Assembly: GCA_009926865.1 (NCBI GenBank)
Contig: RFOD01000011.1
Coordinates: 1-52,596, forward strand
Length of the DNA stretch: 52,596 bases
Origin: Gammaproteobacteria bacterium
Lineage (GTDB): Bacteria > Pseudomonadota > Gammaproteobacteria > Steroidobacterales > Steroidobacteraceae
Direction of reading: 5' to 3'
Shown: piece after piece, positions 18,375 to 26,240 of the stretch
How positions within the stretch are numbered: the stretch's first letter is position 1
How the letters are laid out: each line of letters begins with the position of its first letter
Program-made: the position numbers and the translations under genes
Notes under the pieces: generated by a model
What the model was told of the DNA's origin: nothing
The model's input: only the letters and a program-made list of their open reading frames with translations
The model's database searches: none

Positions 18375-18848
18375 TTAAGATCGTAGCTGATCAGACTGCG
18401 ATGAGGCGTCGACCTGCGGATCACTCAGGTGCTCCTCGGAATCCGCCGAAAATGTGTAGGCGAGCGCCGTGATAGTTGCCGAAACTGTCAACAGTACGCC
18501 GAGCTCAATCAAAATAATTCCCAGATGTTGACCATTGATTGGGTCCGTCAATAGAACGTTATATTCTAGAAACTGACCTTGGAGTAGTATGCCTGCAACG
18601 CCTGTCCCCCCATACAAAAGTACGCCTACAGCCGCCTGCAAGCGCAGCCATCGTGGGGAAACGGCTTTACGTGCCGCGGCATCACCAAATAGCAGACGAT
18701 ACAAAATTAATGCGGCGCCTAGGATCACTCCGGCTTGAAAACCGCCGCCTGGCCCATACTCGCCATGAAACTGCACATACAGTGCAAAAACTACCACCAA
18801 CGGAATCAAAAATTTACCAACAATTCTTAGAATAATATCGTCACTCAT
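18375..18848 (-). CDS. mrpB: Mrp-type antiporter subunit B (MnhB domain)
   Basis: A 157-residue membrane protein with four predicted helices. The diagnostic MnhB motif HGEYGPGGGFQAGVILGAALIL lies near residues 28-50 (shown here as its parts: HGEYGPGGGF then QAGVILGAA). The C-terminus is polar and acidic. The start overlaps the upstream gene by 8 bases. From this gene onward the operon becomes clearly AT-richer. Confidence 0.93.
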   Translation of the reverse strand: MSDDIILRIVGKFLIPLVVVFALYVQFHGEYGPGGGFQAGVILGAALILYRLLFGDAAARKAVSPRWLRLQAAVGVLLYGGTGVAGILLQGQFLEYNVLLTDPINGQHLGIILIELGVLLTVSATITALAYTFSADSEEHLSDPQVDASSQSDQLRS

Positions 18849-19404
18849 CTTCGTCTGCCTTACCGTCGTTGCGTTTTCCTGAGCCTAAGATCAACCACAC
18901 GCCGAGTCCTGCGGTGAACACCACAACCACTTCACCAAAGGTGTCAAAGCCGCGATAGCTCGCTAACACACTGGTGACAACGTTCGGGATCCCGATTTCA
19001 TCGAAAGAGGCTTGTAGATAGCGCGGAGCGACATGCAAGTGCACGGGATTATCCGCTAGACCCACGCCCGGTAGATCGCGAGTCCCCCAAATGAGTGCTG
19101 CACCGGTTACGCCAGTGAGAGCTAGTGCGCGAATATCTATGACACCCCGACGCGAACTGTTACAGCGATCGGTGCCGCAGCGACGCAGCGCGTTCAGCAT
19201 GAGTAGGGTTGAAACGCCTGCACCCACGGCCGCCTCCGTAAAGGCCACATCGGCGGCTCCCATCGCCAGAAAAAGTCCTGCACAGATCAAACTGAATGCG
19301 CCAAAGACCATAATGGCGGTCAATTCGCTACGGGTGAAAATCACTTGTAAGGAGATGATCCAAAGCATCGCCAGCAGTGCGACATCAATCACTTCGGAGA
19401 TCAT
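18841..19404 (-). CDS. MrpA C-terminal-like subunit (DUF4040/MbhD plus MbhE-like)
   Basis: A 187-residue membrane protein combining two small domains that in classical Mrp are the C-terminal end of MrpA and in archaeal membrane-bound hydrogenase are MbhD and MbhE. The first half has the DUF4040 core (LTAIMVFGAFSL, GAADVAFTEAAVGAGVSTLL); the second has the MbhE-like FDEIGIPNVVTSVLASYRGFDTFGEV. A Cys-rich linker (RRCGTDRCNSS) separates them. It overlaps mrpG by 4 bases (ATGA) and mrpB by 8. Its presence as a separate gene explains why no full-length MrpA is needed in this cluster. Confidence 0.85.
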   Translation of the reverse strand: MISEVIDVALLAMLWIISLQVIFTRSELTAIMVFGAFSLICAGLFLAMGAADVAFTEAAVGAGVSTLLMLNALRRCGTDRCNSSRRGVIDIRALALTGVTGAALIWGTRDLPGVGLADNPVHLHVAPRYLQASFDEIGIPNVVTSVLASYRGFDTFGEVVVVFTAGLGVWLILGSGKRNDGKADEDE

Positions 19405-19775
19405 GCGTTGTCTGCCTTGGTGATGATCGCTTCACTAGTGTTCGCATCGGCGCGGCGTGAGTCATCGCGCAGGCCGCTAATGAAGGCTGCGCGAGCCAGT
19501 GCGTGACAAGCGGTGGGGCTCGTAAATAACAAAAAGACAAAAATAAGTAATAACTTAACACTGACAAGGCCTACACCAAAGAATACGCCCACGCCTAGTA
19601 GGAACACTCCGGATGCCAGGGTATCGATCACGCCCGCGGCGTGTAGGCGAGAGTAAAAGTGTGGGAAGCGGTTAATGCCGATACTGCCTAGTAGTACCAA
19701 TAGCGCACCGAGTGCCATCAAGGCGCCTGCGATGAGATCGGCCGTGGTGGAGCCGGTGCTCTCGAGTCCGCTCAT
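19401..19775 (-). CDS. mrpG: Mrp-type antiporter subunit G
   Basis: A 124-residue, three-helix MnhG/PhaG-family subunit. Typical features are GALMALGALLVLLGSIGINRFPHFYSRLHAAGV (seen as GSIGINRFPHFYSRLHA) and the third helix LLLIFVFLLFTSPTACHALARAA. It overlaps mrpF and the next gene by 4 bases each. The C-terminal 30 residues are polar. GC-rich like E and F. Confidence 0.93.
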   Translation of the reverse strand: MSGLESTGSTTADLIAGALMALGALLVLLGSIGINRFPHFYSRLHAAGVIDTLASGVFLLGVGVFFGVGLVSVKLLLIFVFLLFTSPTACHALARAAFISGLRDDSRRADANTSEAIITKADNA

Positions 19776-20059
19776 ATAGCCTCACGAGTGGGCGCTTGAC
19801 CGGCCCGCCGATGCAGCGACTCGCTATATCGCAATAAGGCGACTGTGCCAATGAAATTGAGCAGTGCATAAAGCAGTGCGATATCCAGATAATCTGCTCG
19901 TCCCGCAAGCGTCGCCAGCAAGGCGATCAGTAAGACAGTCTTGGTACCAAAACTATTGACTGCGAGGATGCGATCAAAGACGGAGGGGCCTAACATCGCC
20001 CGCACGAGTGCGAGCATCATGGAGATAAGTATCGCCGCGGCAATCGCAAGCAGCGTCAT
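19772..20059 (-). CDS. mrpF: Mrp-type antiporter subunit F
   Basis: A 95-residue, three-helix MnhF/PhaF-family protein. The family signature RAMLGPSVFDRILAVNSFGT is visible near residues 20-40, and the third helix YLDIALLYALLNFIGTVALLRY matches well. Starts in an ATGA overlap with mrpE and ends in an ATGA overlap with mrpG, so translation of E-F-G is coupled. Confidence 0.93.
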   Translation of the reverse strand: MTLLAIAAAILISMMLALVRAMLGPSVFDRILAVNSFGTKTVLLIALLATLAGRADYLDIALLYALLNFIGTVALLRYSESLHRRAGQAPTREAI

Positions 20060-20538
20060 ACGCGTTCTCCTTCTACATCTTGAGGAATTAGGGCATCGAG
20101 CTCGCCGTCTTCTACGCTCTTAGCCGATTCTTTGGAGAGCGCGTGTACCACAAATTCGCCGCCGTTGGTGAGCACCGTGACCGTGCCGGGCGTCAATGTG
20201 ATCGCATTACCGAGAATGACACGCCCGAGAGCGCTGTGCTGCTGGGTTTTGACATGCAAGAATTTTGGCTGGATCGCGCTTTGGCCGCGCAATATTTGAC
20301 CCAGAACCTGGATACTAGAGCGGGCGATTTCAACGAGCAAGCGAGTCCAAAATCGTAGCAGCGGCCAAGAAAAGTGGATGGGGTGACTTTCATGGTCGAT
20401 GACATCGAGCCGGTGCGCGAGCCATACGGTAAATATCACGGTGACGGCACCGAGGCCCAGCAACAAGGGTTTGGGGTAGCCCGACAGTACCCACCACAGA
20501 AGCGCTAGAAACAGACTCAAAGAGACCGTGTGTTTCAT
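20056..20538 (-). CDS. mrpE: Mrp-type antiporter subunit E
   Basis: A 160-residue MnhE-family subunit: two N-terminal helices then a cytoplasmic domain. Diagnostic segments are FWTRLLVEIARSSIQVL, the conserved LGNAITLTPGTVTV, and VVHALSKES near the end. First antiporter gene of the cluster, 39 bases after the stop of the (frameshifted) superoxide dismutase, with no terminator visible in between. In known Mrp systems this complex exchanges Na+/K+ for protons and supports alkali and salt tolerance. Confidence 0.92.
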   Translation of the reverse strand: MKHTVSLSLFLALLWWVLSGYPKPLLLGLGAVTVIFTVWLAHRLDVIDHESHPIHFSWPLLRFWTRLLVEIARSSIQVLGQILRGQSAIQPKFLHVKTQQHSALGRVILGNAITLTPGTVTVLTNGGEFVVHALSKESAKSVEDGELDALIPQDVEGERV

Positions 20539-20577
20539 TAAGCTCGCAGGCCCCCTACGGCAAGTGGATTGTGACGA

Positions 20578-21283
20578 TCAGCGAGTCGCTGTTGCAAAGC
20601 GGTACGATACCACTTGCCAGTCAACGACCTGCCACCAGGCGTCCAGATAGCCGCGTCGATTTTGATAGGGTAGATAATAAGCGTGCTCCCAGACGTCATT
20701 ACCCAGTAACGGCGTGCTGCGCACGTCCACGACATCCATCAAAGGATTGTCCTGATTGACCGTCGATGTGACTTGCAGTTTGCCTTCTGCATTGACGATC
20801 AACCAACTCCATCCTGAGGCAAATCGACCGAGACCTGTCGTACGAAACGGGGTTTTTAAAGTCATCCATGGAGTCAAAGTCCCGCTCGATTACCGCCATC
20901 AAGGTCGCTGACAGAGTACCTGTTTCAGCTGCTTTCGCCATGGACTGCCAAAAGAGGGAATGGTTCCAATGGTCGCCGCCGTTATTATGAATAGCGCTTG
21001 AGCGTGTAGACGCGTTCGCCGGCAAGGACTGCAGACTTTGACCTTGCGGACTCGCGTCCGCTTCGATCACGCGATTGAGGTTATTAACGTAACGCTGATG
21101 GTGCCGGCCATGATGGATGCGCATGGTGTTCTCGTCGATCGCCGATGAGAGCGCATCGTGGGCGTAAGGAAGCTCAGGCAAGCTAACGGCAGCGGCCGAG
21201 GCCATGCTCGGCGAACTTACTCCAATGAGCAACAACGCGGCTGCGAGCACGGGACGTGTCAAGGTTTTGAGTAAGTCAATCAT
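20578..21283 (-). pseudogene. Exported Mn-type superoxide dismutase, interrupted by a one-base frameshift
   Basis: Would convert superoxide to oxygen and peroxide in the periplasm: a signal peptide (MIDLLKTLTRP to about SMASA) precedes the mature enzyme. Metal ligands are all present across the two frames: His in MRIHHGRHH, His in DHWNHSLFW, and Asp and His in [10 protein letters not shown]. The NQD triplet in [10 protein letters not shown] is Mn-type. The frame is lost after DSMDDFK, at a run of five A followed by four C near 20850-20862; removing one base restores [14 protein letters not shown] and the whole C-terminal domain. A read or assembly error in the homopolymer is possible. Start chosen at ATG 21283; a TTG six codons upstream is the alternative. 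Confidence 0.8.
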
Positions 21284-21387
21284 AGGGTGACTCGTTAGCA
21301 AAGCCAGGCGGAGTTGCGAGCGCCCGTAGGATACCCATCCGCCATGCTTAAGTCTCGCAGAACGCGCCTCGTTGCCGTGGCAGCCGG

Positions 21388-21858
21388 CTAATACTTGGGC
21401 TTCAGATGGCGATGTGAGGTTTGGCCGTGATCTCGCCCATGCGAGTGACGTTCGGCTGTTTCTACACCGACTAAATTTAAAGCCCCATGGCGAACACCTG
21501 GGGTGGCTGTCAGCTGTGCCGCGAACTCGCGTACCGCTACTGTGGCGCCTTGTAGCACCACGGTTTCAAGGCAATTGTGATGATCTAAGTGCACATGCAT
21601 GGAGGCAACGGTTAAATCATGCTGTGCGTGTTGGGCTGCAGCCATACGTTCTGCGAGGGCGCGTTCATGATGATCATAGACGTAGGACAGACTCGCCACA
21701 CAGTGATGAGTGGCGCTCGGCTCATTGGCGGGATCGTCAAGCCGATCGCGAATTAAGTCACGAACCGCTTCACTCCGATTGCCGTAGCCGCGCTCATCGA
21801 TATATCGATCAAAAGCGTTGGCTAACTCGTCATCAATGGAAATGGTGATGCGTTGCAT
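21388..21858 (-). CDS. nikR: NikR-type nickel-responsive regulator
   Basis: Ribbon-helix-helix repressor with a C-terminal ACT-like metal-binding domain (156 residues). The N-terminal MQRITISIDDELANAFDRYI and GYGNRSEAVRDLIR match NikR. Ni ligands are visible as His in YDHHERALAE, the HVHLDHHNCLE motif (two His and Cys of the square-planar site), and the closing GVRHG turn. Unusual extra His-rich tail (HSHGRDHGQTSHRH) after the normal C-terminus. It starts 8 bases after the VOC gene and lies 104 bases upstream of the superoxide dismutase. No nickel enzyme or nickel importer is in the window, so its targets are not known; metal specificity is inferred from ligand pattern. Confidence 0.9.
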   Translation of the reverse strand: MQRITISIDDELANAFDRYIDERGYGNRSEAVRDLIRDRLDDPANEPSATHHCVASLSYVYDHHERALAERMAAAQHAQHDLTVASMHVHLDHHNCLETVVLQGATVAVREFAAQLTATPGVRHGALNLVGVETAERHSHGRDHGQTSHRHLKPKY

Positions 21859-21866
21859 GATGATCC

Positions 21867-22409
21867 TCAGCGTGGTGCTTGTAGGAGCTCAATGAGGTAA
21901 CCGTCCGGATCTCGTGCATGGAAGACTTTACCAAAGAGTGCTCTACCATCGGCTGCCGTTTTCTTTGATCGATAAGTTTGCGGGGGCTCAAGGATTTGCG
22001 CATTGATCGCTTGTAAGTCGGCATGGCTCGCATCGGCATCGGCGGTATCAAAAACAAGCACCACGTCGCCGATGCCCACCGTGGTCGGGTCGCGCCGAGC
22101 CTCGGTGGGGGTGGGCGAGGCAAATTCGACTAAGCCGATTTTGCCGCCCACCTCATCGCGATGCGCCATGATGACTAAACGCACCGCCGTGGCCGGTACG
22201 TTTAAGGGAAAGAAATTCCCCTCGGGTTGCCTTGGGTTGGCCTGATCCATTTCGATCTCAAAGCCCAGCACCCGATAGAACGCGACGGAGCGTTCGGCAT
22301 CACTGACAATGAGTGCCGCGCGCAAAAGGCCATCGGCCGCCGCGGGGCGCGCCGCGTCCATGAGCGCACAGAGAACGAGGGCGATGAGGGTGGGTAAGGA
22401 GCGTTTCAT
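21867..22409 (-). CDS. Exported VOC (glyoxalase-fold) protein
   Basis: A 180-residue protein: signal peptide from the ATG at 22409 (MKRSLPTLIALVLCALMDAA) and one vicinal-oxygen-chelate unit. It begins LLRAALIVSDAERSVAFYRVLGFE and ends ARDPDGYLIELLQAPR, with FDTADADASHADLQ in between. VOC proteins are metal-dependent isomerases, dioxygenases or resistance proteins; the substrate is unknown here. It is cotranscribed with nikR (8-base gap). A longer frame reaching 22532 would extend into the divergent promoter region and lacks a signal peptide. Confidence 0.8.
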   Translation of the reverse strand: MKRSLPTLIALVLCALMDAARPAAADGLLRAALIVSDAERSVAFYRVLGFEIEMDQANPRQPEGNFFPLNVPATAVRLVIMAHRDEVGGKIGLVEFASPTPTEARRDPTTVGIGDVVLVFDTADADASHADLQAINAQILEPPQTYRSKKTAADGRALFGKVFHARDPDGYLIELLQAPR

Positions 22410-22532
22410 ACCCAGAGCATAATACGTCGGCGATCGCTCGCCACAGGGATGAGCCTTCAAGACTGGGCCCAGTGGGTGGTGCGGCTGCGCTGGAACCTGA
22501 TTCAGCCCGGTGGTTGGGCTAGAATGCGGCAC

Positions 22533-24515
22533 ATGAAAATGCTGACTTCGCTGCGCCGGATGCGCTGGGCCCTTCTCTCAGTGCTCTCGCCGTTGTTGCT
22601 GACTGCGTGTTTATCCGGATCCGGTCCCGCAGAGCCGACCATCAGCGATCAGCCGAAGAACCGCGAAGTATTCGTCGGACAGCGAGCCACGTTCGATGTG
22701 GGGGTGTCGGGCGCCCCGGTTTTGAGCTTTCAGTGGGCACGTAACGGCGTCACGATTGCCGGTGCGACCTCGGCGCGCTACATCACAGATCCGGTCACGC
22801 TCGAGGATGACGGGGCCAGTTTCACCGTAACCGTGAGCAATGAATCGGGTAGCACCACCAGTGCGGCGGCGATCTTGACCGTCAAACCAGGTCCCAGCAT
22901 CACCTCACAGCCGCAGTCGGCGAGTGTGGCAGAGGGGGCCTCGGTCACCTTCACGGTGGAAGGTGAGGGTGAGCAGCTAACCTACCAGTGGTATCGCGAT
23001 GAAACACCCATCGGGGGCGCAACGGCCGCCAGTTACACGCTCACCGCTGCAGCAACCGATGATGGCGCGATTTTTCGGGCGCTCGTGATTAATCCCGGTG
23101 GCTTTGCTGTGTCTGAGGGTGCGTTGCTAACGGTGGTCGGTTCGCCACAGTTATCGGTGCAACCGGTCTCGCAGTCAGTCGCTATCGGCGATGACGTGAT
23201 TTTTGGGGTTCGGGCGATTGGGGGCGAGCTTCAGTACCAGTGGTTACGCGATGGTGTCGCGGTCGCGGGTGCGACTCAGCCCGTGTTAGCCGTGTCGGCG
23301 GTGACGGCGGCTGAGCAGGGCTCGACCTGGTCGGTCGTGGTGACGAACGCGCGCGGCGAAGTGACCAGCGACGCGGCGACGCTTCAAGTGATCAATGAAA
23401 ATATTCGCGCGCTCAGTGACGCCAACGCACAAATTGCCTTGTCAAAGACTTCGGCAACGGTCGGTAGTTTCACACTAGTCCGTCGTAGCGATGGGCAGAT
23501 CGCAAGCTGGGGCTATCGTGCCGAAGGACAAGGCGGCGATGGGAATTTTGGCAATCCATCAGCGAGCATAGCGATCGCGACGTTGCCAGAAGGTCGTACG
23601 GCCACAGCCATCGCCGCGGGCGGTTTTCATGCGCTGGCGCTACTCGACAATGGCGATGTGGTGTCTTGGGGCGCGAATGATGCGGGCCAATTGGGACTCG
23701 GTGATTTGTCGAGCCGATCGAGCCCTGCCGTCGTCAGCTTGGAGGCGCCGGTCGTCGCGATTGCCGCGGGTTTGAACTTCTCGGTCGCAGTCCTTAATGA
23801 TGGTCGCGTCTTTACCTGGGGTTCTAATTCCATTGGCCAGCTCGGTGACGGCAGTCGCCAAGCCTCAGTGGTTCCCGTCGAGGTCGAGGGTATCGACCAA
23901 GTGACGCGAGTGGCCGCGGGCCGTGCGCATGTCTTGGCTTTGCGTAGTGATGGCTCGCTGTGGAGTTGGGGTGATAACGGCTCGGGGCAGCTCGGTGACG
24001 GGATTTTCAAACCCGCCCTCGTGCCGACCGCCACGGAGCTTGGCGAGATCGTGCGCATTCGCGCGGGTGGTGACCAATCGGCTGCTATTTCCGCGCGCGG
24101 CGTACTTTATCTTTGGGGTGAGAATGGTGCGGGTGCGCTCGCCCTCGGTGCGTCGGTAGAAACAGACATGGGTGTACCGACCGCAGTGGTCGCGGATGTG
24201 GTCGATGTGGCCACAGGTGATGACATTACGTTGGTGCTTGGTGCCGATGGCTTGCTGCAGAGCGCAGGCGCGAACACCAGTGGATCACTCGGAGATGGCG
24301 GCACGACCGCACGCTCAAGCCTGGGTCCCGTCGCGGTCGTGAGTCAGGGTATTGCACTCGATGTCGGTGGCCGCGTGTTTGCGGGTGCGATTGCCGCCGA
24401 TGGCGTGACCTATCTTTGGGGTGACAACAGCGCTGAACAGCTGGGTAATGAATCTTTGAGTGAGACAGGCACGGCCACGCCCACCGCAGTGCCGTCTTTT
24501 GACGCGATTCCCTGA
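22533..24515 (+). CDS. Lipoprotein with three Ig-like domains and a C-terminal RCC1-repeat domain
   Basis: A surface-type protein of 660 residues. The signal peptide ends in lipobox LTAC near residue 25. Three Ig-like modules follow, each with the pattern SQPQSASVAEGASVTFTV and a WxRDG/WxRNG strand (QWARNG, QWYRDE, QWLRDG) at roughly residues 35-290. The last 340 residues contain about six RCC1-type beta-propeller blades, each with a W-G-x-N/D-x-x-G-Q-L-G-like turn (SWGANDAGQLGLGD, TWGSNSIGQLGDGS, SWGDNGSGQLGDG). No catalytic motif. Likely adhesion or ligand binding at the cell surface. Divergent from the VOC gene; start chosen at the ATG at 22533 because the hydrophobic core follows directly. 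Confidence 0.85.
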   Translation: MKMLTSLRRMRWALLSVLSPLLLTACLSGSGPAEPTISDQPKNREVFVGQRATFDVGVSGAPVLSFQWARNGVTIAGATSARYITDPVTLEDDGASFTVTVSNESGSTTSAAAILTVKPGPSITSQPQSASVAEGASVTFTVEGEGEQLTYQWYRDETPIGGATAASYTLTAAATDDGAIFRALVINPGGFAVSEGALLTVVGSPQLSVQPVSQSVAIGDDVIFGVRAIGGELQYQWLRDGVAVAGATQPVLAVSAVTAAEQGSTWSVVVTNARGEVTSDAATLQVINENIRALSDANAQIALSKTSATVGSFTLVRRSDGQIASWGYRAEGQGGDGNFGNPSASIAIATLPEGRTATAIAAGGFHALALLDNGDVVSWGANDAGQLGLGDLSSRSSPAVVSLEAPVVAIAAGLNFSVAVLNDGRVFTWGSNSIGQLGDGSRQASVVPVEVEGIDQVTRVAAGRAHVLALRSDGSLWSWGDNGSGQLGDGIFKPALVPTATELGEIVRIRAGGDQSAAISARGVLYLWGENGAGALALGASVETDMGVPTAVVADVVDVATGDDITLVLGADGLLQSAGANTSGSLGDGGTTARSSLGPVAVVSQGIALDVGGRVFAGAIAADGVTYLWGDNSAEQLGNESLSETGTATPTAVPSFDAIP

Positions 24516-24533
24516 GGCGGCTCAAGACGCCTC
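24514..24533 (+). other. Short hairpin at the stop codon before tspO
   Basis: GAGGCG and CGCCTC (24514-24519 and 24528-24533) form a 6-bp stem with an 8-base loop, overlapping the stop of the Ig/RCC1 gene and just upstream of the GAGGAGG Shine-Dalgarno of the next gene. No U run follows, so an intrinsic terminator is unlikely. Confidence 0.35.
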
Positions 24534-24555
24534 CCGTCGACGAGGAGGTTGAGGA

Positions 24556-25317
24556 ATGCAGCACCGATATGCACCGTTGCTTGCGACCTTGGTGGTGTTG
24601 GCGGTCAATGCCGCTGCCAGCATTTTGCCGATCAATGGTATTTCCACCGGCGAACTATCCGATCTGTATCCCACGGGATTTACGCCCCCTGGCTGGGTCT
24701 TTTCGATCTGGGGTCTGATTTATACGGGGCTTATTGCGTATAGCCTCACGGCGCTGCGAGGTAACCCTCGGGCGCGACAGCGAGCGGCAGTGATTCAAGG
24801 TCCCTATTTGTTAAACGCGATCGGAAATGCTGGCTGGATTTTTGCCTGGCATTACCGCGAGGTTGAACTGAGCGTGCTCTTGATGCTGTTTATCTTGGCC
24901 ACGCTGATTGTGATTTTTCTGCGCTTACGTCGTCTACCCAATTCCACCTGGGGTGAATATTTCACCATTGATGCACCATTTAGCCTCTACTTTGGTTGGA
25001 TTACCGCAGCAACCTTGATCAACATTGCCACCCTATTCTTTGATTGGGGGCGCTATCCATTAGGTCTTTCCATGGACGACTGGGCGCTTGCGACGGTGAC
25101 GTTCGCGATCGCTTGGTACGTCTGGCTGACGAGCCTGACGCGAGATGTGGTCTATGGCGCAGTGCTCGTGTGGGCGGGGACGGGTATGTATTTTGGTGCC
25201 GAAACCGTATCCGCACCCGTACGGATCATTGCGCTGACGGGAGTCATTGCGCTAGCTACCGCGATTGTTTGGGTGCTCTTCAATCCGCGGCCGCGAGCCA
25301 GTCTTCGAGGGCCGTGA
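24556..25317 (+). CDS. TspO/MBR-family tryptophan-rich membrane protein
   Basis: A 253-residue integral membrane protein with about seven helices. The TspO signature appears as FTPPGWVFSIWGLIYTGL near residue 42, and the protein is rich in Trp (IGNAGWIFAWHY, FFDWGRY). It is longer than the classic 160-residue TspO and resembles the extended bacterial group. TspO homologues bind tetrapyrroles or cholesterol-like ligands; the role here is not determined. A strong GAGGAGG ribosome-binding site precedes the ATG. The last 38 bases overlap the convergent hydrolase gene. Confidence 0.82.
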   Translation: MQHRYAPLLATLVVLAVNAAASILPINGISTGELSDLYPTGFTPPGWVFSIWGLIYTGLIAYSLTALRGNPRARQRAAVIQGPYLLNAIGNAGWIFAWHYREVELSVLLMLFILATLIVIFLRLRRLPNSTWGEYFTIDAPFSLYFGWITAATLINIATLFFDWGRYPLGLSMDDWALATVTFAIAWYVWLTSLTRDVVYGAVLVWAGTGMYFGAETVSAPVRIIALTGVIALATAIVWVLFNPRPRASLRGP

Positions 25318-26119
25318 GCACGTCCTCGCGTGCTAATTCATTGAAGATTTCGTGACGCAAGTCAGCGAACTCGCGTGCTTGCACGCAGCGGGTGGGCGCT
25401 CGAGTTTGAAACTCACGACTACCCGCTGGATCTACGAGGCGATCAGCGCCTGCATAGAGGAGCAAAGTGGGTAGGCTCCAATTCGATGCCTGCGCACGGA
25501 CCCGTTCGCCTTCCGTTGCCAAAAACTGACCGAGCCGCGCGCTGATGCGATCGTGTACGAGTGGATCGGCGCGATAAGCCTGCACCACCTTGGGGTCGTG
25601 GGAGAGTTGCTCGGCATCGAGACCATTGCCGAGCGTCAGATCGGGGGCGAATTTGGGGAGCAGGGCGACCGCCCATTTTTGCCACGTCCGCAGCGGTAGC
25701 GCGAGTGCGGGCGATGAGAGCACGAGCGCACGCGGCTGGATGAGACCACGCGATACGGCCGAAGCGGCGACTAAGCCACCGAGACTGTGCCCAAAAAGGT
25801 GGATCGGAGTCGCGAGACTTTCGATGACCTCGACGAGTTGCTCCACCAGTTGCAGAGGATGGGCGATATGGCCGCGTGGGCCGCTCGAAAGTCCATGTCC
25901 GCGTTGATCATAGGCGTGGACCGTATCGCCGCATGCCTGCAGCCACTCGGCCAATGCGATATAGCGACCGGAATGTTCACCCAGACCATGGACGAGGAGC
26001 CAGGTACGTGGCTCGCGCGCGACGCCGCTGACTCCTCGATTGGGCGCTGGCCAGTGCCGACAGAGGAGGGTCTCCCCGTCGCAGGTCAGTAGCTGATTCG
26101 CTGAGGGCGCTGCACTCAT
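25280..26119 (-). CDS. Alpha/beta hydrolase, monoacylglycerol-lipase type
   Basis: A cytoplasmic serine hydrolase (279 residues) of the Hydrolase_4/lysophospholipase L2 group. Oxyanion segment VHGLGEHSGRY near residue 44, YDQRGHGLSSGPRGH, nucleophile Ser in GHSLGG, catalytic Asp in GADRLVDP, and catalytic His in DLRHEIFNE. Likely cleaves monoacylglycerols or lysophospholipids. No signal peptide. Convergent and overlapping with the TspO-like gene; divergent from alkB across 121 bases. Confidence 0.9.
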   Translation of the reverse strand: MSAAPSANQLLTCDGETLLCRHWPAPNRGVSGVAREPRTWLLVHGLGEHSGRYIALAEWLQACGDTVHAYDQRGHGLSSGPRGHIAHPLQLVEQLVEVIESLATPIHLFGHSLGGLVAASAVSRGLIQPRALVLSSPALALPLRTWQKWAVALLPKFAPDLTLGNGLDAEQLSHDPKVVQAYRADPLVHDRISARLGQFLATEGERVRAQASNWSLPTLLLYAGADRLVDPAGSREFQTRAPTRCVQAREFADLRHEIFNELAREDVLTALEDWLAAAD

Positions 26120-26240
26120 CGATGGGGGGCACTCGTCGCTCGAGGGTCACTCATAGGCCAGAGGGTACTGGCTCGCGGGAGGGCGCTCAAGTCACCGGTG
26201 AGGCTCGCGATTTAGGGCTTCCTCAGTGTAGAGTTCCGGG

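Noticed and set aside
13027-20538. Membrane-bound hydrogenase or complex I
   Set aside because: No NiFe subunit, no NuoB/C/D/I/H-like genes and no Fe-S proteins are near the antiporter genes.
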